Below are positions 1 to 7,583 of a stretch of DNA of 64,000 nucleotides, in pieces (the stretch's first letter is position 1; every line of letters begins with the position of its first letter). Position numbers and translations under genes: made by a program. Under the pieces are notes generated by a model that did not search any database, was not told the origin of the DNA, and worked only from the letters and a program-made list of their open reading frames with translations. The stretch is taken from contig NZ_JAPKNI010000004.1 of NCBI RefSeq assembly GCF_026343955.1, forward strand, positions 186,001-250,000, written 5' to 3'. Source of the DNA: Kaistia defluvii. GTDB taxonomy: Bacteria > Pseudomonadota > Alphaproteobacteria > Rhizobiales > Kaistiaceae.

Positions 1-519
1 GGGGGTGTGATCCATCAGCGACATCATGTGGATCGGGTAGAGGTCGGCATAGGCCTCGACATGCTCGATGACGTCGTCGCAGGCGATCTCGCAGCGAAGA
101 TGCGTGCGGTGATCGACGCGCAGATGGCCGGTGGCGCGGGCCTCCTCGATGGCGGCGGCCAGCACGGCGAGATCGGTGCCGATCGAGGCGGAGTCGGCGT
201 CCGAGCCGGCGCGCAGCGAGTCGAACACCGTGGTGATGCCGGCCGCCGCGATCTGCGCGTCGTAGGCCATGACGGAAGAAAGCGCGTGCCAGCGGACATG
301 CGGACGCGGCGCGAAATGCGCCTCGAGGTGGTCGGTGTGCAGTTCGACGAGGCCCGGCACCAGATGATCGCCGGCAAAGTCGATGCCGCGCTCCGGCGCG
401 TCGCCTTCGCCGATCTCGGCGATCTCGCCATCGACGACGGCGACCCAGCCCTTTTCCACCACGCGGTCGGGCAGGACGAGGCTGGCATTCTCGATCAGGA
501 ATTCGGTCGGTTCGGTCAT
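1..519 (-). CDS. phnM: PhnM, ribose 1-methylphosphonate 5-triphosphate diphosphatase (partial, C-terminus off the left edge)
   Basis: Only the first 173 codons are in the window; the gene runs off the left edge. PhnM is a metal-dependent amidohydrolase that removes diphosphate from alpha-D-ribose 1-methylphosphonate 5-triphosphate in the C-P lyase pathway. The reading frame from ATG 519 gives MTEPTEFLIENAS and then an amidohydrolase N-terminus with the metal-binding motif LVELHTDHLEAH. The visible part ends in HMMSLMDHTP, as expected for PhnM. It is the last phn gene seen, 24 bp downstream of phnL and on the same strand. It carries no stop codon here, so no claim about its integrity can be made. 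Confidence 0.9.
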   Translation of the reverse strand, partial: MTEPTEFLIENASLVLPDRVVEKGWVAVVDGEIAEIGEGDAPERGIDFAGDHLVPGLVELHTDHLEAHFAPRPHVRWHALSSVMAYDAQIAAAGITTVFDSLRAGSDADSASIGTDLAVLAAAIEEARATGHLRVDHRTHLRCEIACDDVIEHVEAYADLYPIHMMSLMDHTP

Positions 520-543
520 TTCGATCTCGTTTGCTCTAAGCTC

Positions 544-1251
544 TCAGGCCGCCTTGGAGGAGGCGAATTCCGTCACGTCGACGATGCGGTCGGCGACCAA
601 TTCGCGGACATCGTCATCGTGGAAGATGCCGATGATCGCAGCACCAGCGCGCTTCTTCTCCTCGATCAACCGCACCACGACGGCGCGGTTGGCAGCGTCG
701 AGCGAGGCGGTCGGTTCGTCGAGCAGCAGGATCGGCCGGTCGGCCGCGAGGCCGCGTGCGATGTTGACGCGCTGCTGCTCGCCGCCGGAGAAGGTTGCCG
801 GCGGCAGGCTCCAGAGCCGCTCCGGCACGTTCAGCAGCGTCAGCAGGCGCTCGGCCCGCGCCCAGGCTTCCGCCTGCGGCACGCCACTATCGGTCGCGGC
901 GCCCGCGACGATATCAAGCGACGATACACGGGGGATGACGTGCAGGAACTGGCTGACATAGCCCATCACCGAACCGCGCAGCGCCAGGATGCGGCGCGGC
1001 TCGGCTGTGGCGACATCGACCTGCTCCTCGCCGTCGCGCACCAGGATGCGGCCGTGATCGCAGCGATAGTTGCCGTAGATCATCTTGAGAATGGAGGATT
1101 TGCCGGCGCCCGAGGGGCCGCCGAGCACGACGCATTCGCCGGGCTTCACGCCAAAGGAGACATTGTCGACGACGCTGATTTTCATGCCGTCGCGCAGATG
1201 CAAAGTGAAGGCCTTGGAGACGCCTTCGAGGGTGACGAGATCATGGATCAT
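544..1251 (-). CDS. phnL: PhnL, ABC-type ATPase of the C-P lyase system
   Basis: The product is a 235-residue ABC ATPase-like subunit associated with carbon-phosphorus lyase rather than with a membrane transporter. Walker A is GGPSGAGKSS at residues 44-53, the signature is FSGGEQQR and Walker B is ILLLDEPTASLD. The segment SVMGYVSQFLHVIPRVS is typical of PhnL. PhnL is required for assembly of the triphosphate intermediate with PhnG, PhnH and PhnI, though its exact role is not settled. The start overlaps the phnK stop (ATGA), so the two are translationally coupled. Confidence 0.94.
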   Translation of the reverse strand: MIHDLVTLEGVSKAFTLHLRDGMKISVVDNVSFGVKPGECVVLGGPSGAGKSSILKMIYGNYRCDHGRILVRDGEEQVDVATAEPRRILALRGSVMGYVSQFLHVIPRVSSLDIVAGAATDSGVPQAEAWARAERLLTLLNVPERLWSLPPATFSGGEQQRVNIARGLAADRPILLLDEPTASLDAANRAVVVRLIEEKKRAGAAIIGIFHDDDVRELVADRIVDVTEFASSKAA

Positions 1252-2036
1252 GCTGCGAGCACCGAGGAAACGAGAAGCTGGGTGTAGGCTTCGCGCGGAT
1301 CGTCCAGCACCTGGTCGGTGAGGCCGGTCTCGATCACCCTGCCCTGCCGCATCACCATGATGCGGTGCGACAGCAGGCGGGCGACGGCGAGGTCGTGGGT
1401 GACGATGATGACCGCGAGGCCGAGTTCCGAGACCAGGCCGCGGATCAGGTCGAGCAGGCGCGCCTGCACCGAGACGTCGAGGCTCGACGTCGGCTCGTCC
1501 ATAAAGACGAGGCGCGGATGGGTGACGAGATTGCGGGCGATCTGCAGACGCTGGCGCATCCCGCCGGAGAAGCTCTTCGGCAGGTCATCGATGCGCTCGG
1601 GCTCGATCTCGACCCGGTTGAGCCAGTCGCTCGCCGTGTCGCGGATACGGCCATAGTGCCGGCCGCCGACCGCCATCAGCCGCTCGCCGACATTGCCGCC
1701 GGCCGAGACGCCCATGCGCAGGCCATCGCGCGCATCCTGGCGGACGAAGCCCCAGTCGGTGCGCAGCAGGAAGCGGCGCTCGGCCTCGGTGAGATCGAAC
1801 AGGTTCCGCGTCTGGCCATCGCGCATCCGGTAATTGACGGCGCCGGCGGTCGGCCGAAGCTCGGTCGCGAGCAGGCTGAGCAGGGTCGACTTGCCCGAGC
1901 CGGATTCCCCGACCACCGCCAGCACCTCGCCCTCATAAAGGTCGAAATTCACATCGCGGCAGCCGAGCCGCTGGCCGTAATGCTTGCCGAGATTGCGGGC
2001 GGAAAGCAGCGGCTTGTCGTTCAGCTTCGCCATCAT
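1248..2036 (-). CDS. phnK: PhnK, ABC-type ATPase that binds the C-P lyase core
   Basis: This 262-residue ABC ATPase has Walker A VVGESGSGKST at about residues 41-51, signature FSGGMRQR and Walker B LVFMDEPTSSLD. It resembles oligopeptide-transporter ATPases, as PhnK does. In E. coli, PhnK docks onto the PhnGHIJ core complex, so a structural or remodelling role in C-P lyase is expected rather than import. It lies between a GNAT gene (4-bp overlap) and phnL (4-bp overlap) in one long operon. The start could be either of two adjacent Met codons. Confidence 0.94.
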   Translation of the reverse strand: MMAKLNDKPLLSARNLGKHYGQRLGCRDVNFDLYEGEVLAVVGESGSGKSTLLSLLATELRPTAGAVNYRMRDGQTRNLFDLTEAERRFLLRTDWGFVRQDARDGLRMGVSAGGNVGERLMAVGGRHYGRIRDTASDWLNRVEIEPERIDDLPKSFSGGMRQRLQIARNLVTHPRLVFMDEPTSSLDVSVQARLLDLIRGLVSELGLAVIIVTHDLAVARLLSHRIMVMRQGRVIETGLTDQVLDDPREAYTQLLVSSVLAA

Positions 2037-2563
2037 GATGCGGCTCCGTCGATGGAGGTCTCGGCATGACCCTCTCCCGCTTTGCGGGAGAGGGAGACAG
2101 AAGTGCCCGGACCCGGCACCGGCTCCAACCGAAAGCTGAAGCCGTATTTCTCGAAGCCGAGGCTTTCGTAGAAGGCGTGCGCCCGGGTCGACCTGATGTT
2201 GGAGGAGAGCGCCACCTTGTAGGCGCCCTTCGCTTCGGCCAGCCTAAAGGCCTGCTGGATCATGGCGCGGCCGATGCCCTCGCCCTGATGACCGCTGGCA
2301 ACGACGACGTTCTCGACCAGCGCCGACGACATGCCCCAATGGGCGAGATTGTCGATCACCATCAGCGAGAAGGTGCCGACGACCTCGCCATCCGCCTCGA
2401 CGCAATAGGCGGCGAAGTCGGGATATTGCGCCATGCGAGCGAGCGTCGCCCTGGCCACCTCAAGCGAGGTGACGCGGCCATTGTTGAAATCCGGCTGGGC
2501 ATAGAGCGCGAGCAGCGCCGGCAGGTCAGCCTCGGTCGCCTTGCGAACGGAGATACCGGCCAT
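2033..2563 (-). CDS. GNAT-family N-acetyltransferase inside the phn operon
   Basis: The protein has about 176 residues, beginning MAGISVRKATEADLPALL. It carries the GNAT acetyl-CoA loop (VVASGHQGEGIGRAMIQQA) followed by LSSNIRSTRAHAFYESLGF. The ATG at 2563 overlaps the phnJ stop (TGATG), which decides the start; an upstream in-frame extension would lie inside phnJ. Position in the operon suggests a role like PhnO, which acetylates aminoalkylphosphonates, but that substrate is inferred from context only. The last 25 or so residues (VSLSRKAGEG...) are encoded by a palindromic intergenic-type repeat. The native C-terminus therefore seems to have been replaced or extended by repeat DNA. The gene overlaps phnK by 4 bp. 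Confidence 0.85.
   Translation of the reverse strand: MAGISVRKATEADLPALLALYAQPDFNNGRVTSLEVARATLARMAQYPDFAAYCVEADGEVVGTFSLMVIDNLAHWGMSSALVENVVVASGHQGEGIGRAMIQQAFRLAEAKGAYKVALSSNIRSTRAHAFYESLGFEKYGFSFRLEPVPGPGTSVSLSRKAGEGHAETSIDGAAS
2070..2094. repeat. Palindromic repeat, CCCTCTCCCGC family, inside a coding region
   Basis: Arms CCCTCTCCCGC (2070-2080) and GCGGGAGAGGG (2084-2094) form a perfect 11-bp inverted repeat with a TTT loop. The same element recurs at 31829, 46653, 46741, 47144 and 47263. Here it encodes the C-terminal residues of the acetyltransferase. Confidence 0.85.
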
Positions 2564-3474
2564 CACGACGCCCCTCCGATCGCATGCAGCCCCGGCGCCT
2601 CGCCGGAAAGCTCGCCACGATGGCCATCGGCCCGACGTTCCTCGCAATAATCGGAGTCCGAGCAGACGAACATCCGCCCGCCGCGATCATCCAGCACGAC
2701 CTCGTCGAGATAGACGTTGGTCGCGGCGCAGAGCGCGCAGGGTTTGTCGAAGCGCTGCACCTCGAAGGGATGATCCTCGAAGTCGAGGCTGCGCACCTTG
2801 GTGAAGGGCGGCACGGCATAGATGCGCTTCTCGCGACCCGCGCCGAACAATTGCAAAGCCGGCGACATGTGCATCTTCGGATTGTCGAATTTCGGCGTCG
2901 GCGACGGGTTCATGACGTAGCGATCCGCCACCTCAACCGGATAGTCGTAGGTCGTAGCGATATGGCCGTGGCGCGAGATGTCCTCGTAGAGCTTCACATG
3001 CATCAGCCCGTAATCGGCGAGCGCATGCAGCTTGCGGGTTTCGGTCTCGCGCGGCTCGAGAAAGCGCAGCGGCTCCGGGATCGGCACCTGGAAGACGATC
3101 GTCTGCTTTTCCGTAAGCTGCCGTTCCGGGATGCGGTGGCGCGTCTGGATGATCGTCGCGTCCCTGGTCTCGGTCGTCGTCGCGACGCCCGCCGTCTTGG
3201 CGAAGAACTTGCGGATCGAGACGGCATTGGTGGTGTCGTCCGAACCCTGGTCGATCACCTTCAGCACGTCATCGGGGCCGATGATCGCCGCCGTCACCTG
3301 CACGCCGCCCGTGCCCCAGCCATAGGGCATCGGCATTTCGCGGCTGGAGAAGGGAACCTGATAGCCGGGGATGGCGATCCCCTTCAGGATCGCGCGGCGG
3401 ATCATCCGCTTCGTCTGCTCGTCGAGATAGGCGAAGTTGTAGCCGTTCGCCTGCGGTGCTGCCACGGCGCTCAT
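2563..3474 (-). CDS. phnJ: PhnJ, radical-SAM carbon-phosphorus lyase
   Basis: PhnJ cleaves the C-P bond of ribose 1-phosphonate 5-phosphate, releasing an alkane and a cyclic ribose phosphate. The 303-residue frame starts at ATG 3474 (MSAVAAPQANGYNF) and overlaps the phnI stop. Four cysteines near the C-terminus, C246, C249, C271 and C277, have exactly the spacing (3, 22, 6) of the cluster-binding and catalytic cysteines of E. coli PhnJ (241, 244, 266, 272). This supports an intact [4Fe-4S] radical-SAM site. An upstream extension of the open frame is a shadow of phnI. The protein is slightly longer than E. coli PhnJ (281 residues), mostly through a C-terminal tail. Confidence 0.97.
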   Translation of the reverse strand: MSAVAAPQANGYNFAYLDEQTKRMIRRAILKGIAIPGYQVPFSSREMPMPYGWGTGGVQVTAAIIGPDDVLKVIDQGSDDTTNAVSIRKFFAKTAGVATTTETRDATIIQTRHRIPERQLTEKQTIVFQVPIPEPLRFLEPRETETRKLHALADYGLMHVKLYEDISRHGHIATTYDYPVEVADRYVMNPSPTPKFDNPKMHMSPALQLFGAGREKRIYAVPPFTKVRSLDFEDHPFEVQRFDKPCALCAATNVYLDEVVLDDRGGRMFVCSDSDYCEERRADGHRGELSGEAPGLHAIGGAS

Positions 3475-4565
3475 TCGGCCGCCTCCTTCAGCTCTTGCTG
3501 GCGCGCCGCATATTCGGAGCGCATCTTTCGGACGAGCCCGAGCTCGGCCTGGAAATCGACATAGTGCGGCAGCTTCAGATGCTCTACGAAGCCGGTCGCC
3601 TGGACGTTGTCGCAGTGGGACAGCACGAATTCCTCGTCCTGCGCCGGGGCGGTGACATCCTCGCCGAACTCGCGGGTCCGGAGCGCCCGGTCGACCAGCG
3701 ACATCGCCATCGCCTTGCGCTCGCTCTGGCCGAACACCAGCCCGTAGCCGCGCGTGAACTGCGGCGGCAGCTCGGCCGAACCATGGAACTGGTTGACCAT
3801 CTGGCACTCGGTCAGCGAGACGGGCCCGAGCGGCACGGCGAAGCCGAGCTCTTCCGGCACGAACTCGGCCATCACCTCGCCGAAGCGGATTTCGCCGACG
3901 AACGGGTGCGTGCGGCCATAGCCGCGCTGCGTCGAATAGCCGAGCGCCAGCAGAAAACCCTCGTCGCCGCGAGCGAGCGCCTGCAGGCGCAGATCGCGAT
4001 CGGCCGGGAAGTCGAGCGGCGCGCGGGTCAGATCGCCGACTTCCGCCGTGTCATCGGGAAGCTCCGCCTCGATCAGCCCCTGGCCGTCGAGCAGGTCGGT
4101 CACGCGCGGCGTCGCCTCGAAATCGGTCTCGACTTCGGCAGGTGCCGGCGGAGCGACGCCGGCCGCCAGCATGAAATCGATCAGGCGGTGGGTGTAATCG
4201 AAGGTTGGCCCCAGCACCTGCCCGCCGGGCAGATCCTTGAAGGTGGCCGAGATGCGGCGTTCGATCGCCATGGCGCCGGTATCGACCGGTTCGCCATTGC
4301 CGAAGCGCGGCAAGGTGGTCCGGAAGGCGCGGACGAGGAAGATGGCCTCGATCAGATCGCCACGCGACTGCTTGATCGCGAGCGCGGCCAGGGCCGGATC
4401 ATAGAGCGAGCCTTCGGCCATGACACGGTCGACGGCGAGCGCCAGCTGGGTTTCGATCTGGTCGGGGGAGAGATCGGGGACCGAGACGGGACCGCGACGC
4501 TCATGGGCGAGAAGCCCATGCGCATTGTCGATCGCTTCCTCGCCACCCTTGACGGCGACATACAT
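3471..4565 (-). CDS. phnI: PhnI, C-P lyase core subunit (triphosphate synthase)
   Basis: The 364-residue protein begins MYVAVKGGEEAIDNAHGLL, the canonical PhnI N-terminus. With PhnG, PhnH and PhnL it transfers ribose triphosphate from ATP to the phosphonate, and it is the nucleosidase component. Conserved PhnI segments include LGYSTQRGYGRTHPFVGEI and LPPQFTRGYGLVFGQSERKA. The length matches the family (about 354-370). The gene overlaps phnJ by 4 bp and begins 2 bp after phnH, consistent with stoichiometric production of the core complex. Confidence 0.97.
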   Translation of the reverse strand: MYVAVKGGEEAIDNAHGLLAHERRGPVSVPDLSPDQIETQLALAVDRVMAEGSLYDPALAALAIKQSRGDLIEAIFLVRAFRTTLPRFGNGEPVDTGAMAIERRISATFKDLPGGQVLGPTFDYTHRLIDFMLAAGVAPPAPAEVETDFEATPRVTDLLDGQGLIEAELPDDTAEVGDLTRAPLDFPADRDLRLQALARGDEGFLLALGYSTQRGYGRTHPFVGEIRFGEVMAEFVPEELGFAVPLGPVSLTECQMVNQFHGSAELPPQFTRGYGLVFGQSERKAMAMSLVDRALRTREFGEDVTAPAQDEEFVLSHCDNVQATGFVEHLKLPHYVDFQAELGLVRKMRSEYAARQQELKEAAE

Positions 4566-4567
4566 GA

Positions 4568-5167
4568 TCAGACCTCCGAAACGAGTGTCGTGCGCGGCAG
4601 CGCCGCGACTTGGCGGGCGCCGACGAAAACCAGATCGACGCCGCGCGGAAATTTCGCGCGGTTGGCGGCGAGTTGAACGGCAAGGCCGGCAGGCCGGGGC
4701 GAGAGATCGAAGCGGGTGCGATCCTCGATGCCGGGGCCGATCAGTTCGAGATCGCCGCCGGCGGCAAGTGTCTCGACGGCGATGACGATCGTCGTCGAGC
4801 GATCGGGATATTCGTCGGTCCCCTGCGCGAAGCTTGCGAGCGTCGGCATCGCAGCCACGTCGGCGACCAGCGCGAAGGCGGCGTCGGACGGGTTGGCGAC
4901 CAGGCGGGCGCCGGTATGGAAGCGGAGATAGTCGACAACCGCCTTCGAGGCGGCGAGCGTCTCGTCGAGCCAGAGCGTCGCCTCATGATCGGCCAGCGTC
5001 AGCGCGACGGCGGCGAGTTCCCGCGTCAGCGGCGCGGGGGCGTCGAGGGCTGCCGGGAAAGGCTGGACCGAACCCGGACGCGCCAGTGCGTTCATCAGCG
5101 CGTGAAAATGCGCCTGCGCCTCGATGACGGGATCGGCAAAGCCGGCGGTGATAGCGAGGGCGGACAT
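4568..5167 (-). CDS. phnH: PhnH, C-P lyase core subunit
   Basis: The 199-residue protein begins MSALAITAGFADPVIEAQAH, as PhnH proteins do. PhnH is a non-catalytic subunit of the PhnGHIJ core, required for C-P lyase activity. The PhnH feature FRALMNALARPGS is present here as FHALMNALARPGS. ATG 5167 overlaps the phnG stop by one base (TGATG). A longer open frame upstream of this ATG is a shadow of phnG. The next gene, phnI, starts 2 bp later. Confidence 0.95.
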   Translation of the reverse strand: MSALAITAGFADPVIEAQAHFHALMNALARPGSVQPFPAALDAPAPLTRELAAVALTLADHEATLWLDETLAASKAVVDYLRFHTGARLVANPSDAAFALVADVAAMPTLASFAQGTDEYPDRSTTIVIAVETLAAGGDLELIGPGIEDRTRFDLSPRPAGLAVQLAANRAKFPRGVDLVFVGARQVAALPRTTLVSEV

Positions 5168-5658
5168 CAATCCTCTCCGCGAACCATGGTGAAGAAATTG
5201 ACCCGGGTCGCGGCGACGCGGCGGGCCTTGGCGGCGGTTTCCCCGGTGATCCGGTCGCGGATCGGCGTCAGCACGCGCTCGACGGCGGCGCGCTCCTGAC
5301 CCTGCCAGAGCGCGTCCAGAATGGCTGATATCCGCGCCTTGGCACTGTCGCGGCCGAGCTGGTAGGCGAATCCGGTTCGGCCGTCCTCCAGCCGAACTGC
5401 GGCGCGCGTGACCGTCGCCTCGCCGAGGTTGAAGGCCCGGCCATCGCCGCCCATCCGGCCCCGCAGCATGACAAGACCGTTTTCCGTCCCGCGCAGATCG
5501 CTCGCCGGCGGGATATCGCCGAGCCCCTGCAGGGCGTGATCGAGCTCGGCGGTCGTCGCGCCGGTGCAGGTCGCCATCACCGCCTGGCGGGCGGCGATTT
5601 CGGGGTCGGTTGCCGGCTTGGCGCCGTTCGTTTCCTGTCGCATGACCAGATCCATCAC
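5167..5658 (-). CDS. phnG: PhnG, C-P lyase core subunit
   Basis: The 163-residue protein is the first gene of the leftward phnGHIJ(gnat)KLM operon. PhnG is a small subunit of the core complex. It is recognised by the segments MATCTGATTAELDHAL and VARGED-like end FFTMVRGED, and by NLGEATVTRAAVRLEDGRTG, which corresponds to the conserved NLGE(A/M)TVTR block. Two starts are possible: ATG 5658 (MMDLVMRQETNG) or the internal Met at 5643. The PhnF operator palindrome lies just upstream, 21 bp from the start. Confidence 0.93.
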   Translation of the reverse strand: MMDLVMRQETNGAKPATDPEIAARQAVMATCTGATTAELDHALQGLGDIPPASDLRGTENGLVMLRGRMGGDGRAFNLGEATVTRAAVRLEDGRTGFAYQLGRDSAKARISAILDALWQGQERAAVERVLTPIRDRITGETAAKARRVAATRVNFFTMVRGED

Positions 5659-5678
5659 CTACGAGGCTTCTCATTCGA

Positions 5679-5700
5679 GTTGTCTAATGATATAGACAAC
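5679..5700. promoter_or_regulatory. PhnF operator: 22-bp palindrome between phnG and phnF
   Basis: GTTGTCTA (5679-5686), a 6-nt spacer, then TAGACAAC (5693-5700) form a perfect inverted repeat with 8-bp arms. It contains the GTCTA...TAGAC core expected for GntR/HutC regulators such as PhnF. It sits between the divergent phnG and phnF starts, so PhnF likely represses both the operon and itself. Binding is inferred. Confidence 0.75.
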
Positions 5701-5727
5701 CAAATGAATAGGTCCAGTGACGATTTG

Positions 5728-6489
5728 ATGACAGACACAGTGCTCCCGGCCGACGACAACGGCGTGACGGAAGTGGCGCGGGGGCGCGGCATCGCCGCCT
5801 GGCGGCAGATCGCCGACGAGATCGAGGCGGATATCCGCAGCGAGCGCCTGCGCGCCGGCATGCAGCTCCCCACGGAGAGCCAGCTCGCCACCCGCTTCGC
5901 GGTCAACCGCCATACGGTCCGGCGCAGCCTCGCCGAGCTCGCGGCGCGCGGCCTCGTGCGGGCGACGCAGGGGCGCGGCACTTTCGTCGAGGCAAGACCG
6001 TTGCCCTACCCGATCGGCGCCCGCACGCGCTTCTCGGAAAACGTCTCCCGCGCCGGGCGCGAAGCCGGCGGCAAGCTGCTGGAGACGCATGAAACGGTGG
6101 CGGATCCCGGAGTCGCCAAGGCACTGGCGATCGCGGAAGGCGCGCCGGTTGTCCGGCTCGACACCGTCCGCATGGCCGATGGCAGCCCGATCTCGCTCGG
6201 CAACGCCTATTTCCCCCTGCCCCGCTTTGCCGGGCTGGTCGATGCCTATCGCGCGGTCGGCACGGTGACGCAGGCGTTGGAAGCCTGCGGCGTCGGCGAT
6301 TATCGCCGGCTGGAGACGCGGATCTCGGCGCGGCCAGCGGGCGCGGACGAGGCGCAGAAGCTAGACTTGGCGCCGGGCCGCCTGTTGCTGACGGTCGAGA
6401 GCGTCAATGTCGATCCCGCTGGCACACCGATCCAGTTCACCCGCGCGGCTTTTTCCGCCGACCGGACGGAGCTGGTGGTCGAGAGCTGA
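5728..6489 (+). CDS. phnF: PhnF, GntR/HutC-family regulator of phosphonate use
   Basis: The protein has about 253 residues from ATG 5728 (MTDTVLPADDNG); ATG 5704 (MNRSSDDL) is an alternative. The N-terminal winged helix carries the GntR pattern GIAAWRQIADEIEADI...LPTESQLATRFAVNRHTVRR, followed by GLVRATQGRGTFVE. The C-terminal UTRA effector domain begins around YPIGARTRFSEN. The gene is divergent from phnG with the palindrome at 5679-5700 between them. It is probably an autoregulated repressor that responds to phosphonate or a pathway intermediate. Frame extension upstream of 5704 would run through the operator and into phnG, so it is rejected. Confidence 0.9.
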   Translation: MTDTVLPADDNGVTEVARGRGIAAWRQIADEIEADIRSERLRAGMQLPTESQLATRFAVNRHTVRRSLAELAARGLVRATQGRGTFVEARPLPYPIGARTRFSENVSRAGREAGGKLLETHETVADPGVAKALAIAEGAPVVRLDTVRMADGSPISLGNAYFPLPRFAGLVDAYRAVGTVTQALEACGVGDYRRLETRISARPAGADEAQKLDLAPGRLLLTVESVNVDPAGTPIQFTRAAFSADRTELVVES

Positions 6490-6516
6490 GGGGCCTCACG
6501 GGAGAGGTTGAAGATA

Positions 6517-6674
6517 GTGCGTGCTTCGAGATGCCGCTCTGCGAGCGGCTCCTCAGCATGTTGGGTTTGAAAGCTTCTCCAAAAGGAAGAGGCCTGCGAC
6601 GGCCAAGACCTATCCGCAGACCTCTGACTCAACATGCTGAGGAGCCCGCATCGCGGGCGTCTCGAAGCACGCAC
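6517..6674. repeat. Inverted pair of REP-like elements (CTTCGAG...CTCAGCATG family)
   Basis: Two related units of about 45 bp face each other at 6517-6563 and 6630-6674. They share ends GTGCGTGCTTCGAGA and CTCCTCAGCATGTTG but have different GC-rich internal stems (GCCGCTC...GAGCGGC against GCCCGCG...CGCGGGC). The pair fills the gap between the convergent phnF and phnE2 and may act as a bidirectional terminator. Related pairs occur at 42117/42350 and 48380-48489. Confidence 0.8.
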
Positions 6675-6692
6675 GCCCCTTCGGGACAGCCC

Positions 6693-7583
6693 TCACACCA
6701 TCTTCGACTTGCCGATCACCGCCATGCGCAGCTTGGACGAGATGAAGTCGATGACCGCAACGGTGACCAGGATCATCAGGATCAGGAAGGCGACCTGCTT
6801 CAGCTCGAGCACGCGGATCAGTTCGGTGAGATACGCACCGACGCCGCCGGCGCCGACAATGCCGATGATCGTCGCCGAGCGGACGTTGGATTCGAAGAAG
6901 TAGAGCACCTGGCTGGCGATCACCGGCAGAACCTGCGGCACCAAGCCGAAGCGGACCTGATGCGCCTTGCTGCCGCCGGACGCCGCGATGCCCTCGGTCG
7001 CCTTGCCATCGGTCGCCTCGATCGCCTCGGAGAACAGCTTTCCAAACGCGCCGAAATCGGCGCAGGCGATGGCGAGCGCGCCGGCGAACGGGCCGAGGCC
7101 CACCACGTTGATCCACATCAGCGCCCAGATCAGCGTGTCGACCGAGCGGAACACGTCAAACGTCCGGCGGGCGCCGAAATGGACGAAGATGTTGGGAATG
7201 ACGTTCTTGGCGGCCAGGAACGCCACCGGAAACGCCAGGATCGCCGCCGTCAGCGTGCCGAGGAACGCGATCGCCAGCGTCTCCCCGAGCGCGATGGAAA
7301 AGGCCATGAACCGGCCCTCGGGCGCCGGCGGAATCATCAGCACGGCGAACTGGCCGAGACGGTGCAGACCGTTCCAGATCCTGACCAGAGAGAAATCGAG
7401 CCAGACCATGGCGGCTAGCGCCAGCAGTACCATCGCCAGCGGTAGGCCGATCATCAGGATCCGCCGCGCCGCCGACTTGGCGAAGGCGGCCGGGTGGCGC
7501 TGTTTCAGGCCGTCGAGATCGGCCAGCGCCGTCTCGCGGATGGCGCGCTTGCCAGGAGAAATCGCGGGGACGGCGGTGTTCAT
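6693..7583 (-). CDS. phnE: PhnE2, phosphonate ABC transporter permease
   Basis: The 296-residue inner-membrane permease begins MNTAVPAISPGKRA. Several hydrophobic segments are visible (for example IGLPLAMVLLALAAMVWLD and IALGETLAIAFLGTLTAAIL). An EAA-type loop, FSEAIEATDGKATEGIAASG, would contact the PhnC ATPase. The ATG at 7583 overlaps the phnE1 stop by 4 bp. With PhnE1 it forms the membrane channel of PhnCDE. The downstream end meets the inverted repeat at 6517-6674. Having two phnE genes is common in rhizobia. Confidence 0.93.
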   Translation of the reverse strand: MNTAVPAISPGKRAIRETALADLDGLKQRHPAAFAKSAARRILMIGLPLAMVLLALAAMVWLDFSLVRIWNGLHRLGQFAVLMIPPAPEGRFMAFSIALGETLAIAFLGTLTAAILAFPVAFLAAKNVIPNIFVHFGARRTFDVFRSVDTLIWALMWINVVGLGPFAGALAIACADFGAFGKLFSEAIEATDGKATEGIAASGGSKAHQVRFGLVPQVLPVIASQVLYFFESNVRSATIIGIVGAGGVGAYLTELIRVLELKQVAFLILMILVTVAVIDFISSKLRMAVIGKSKMV

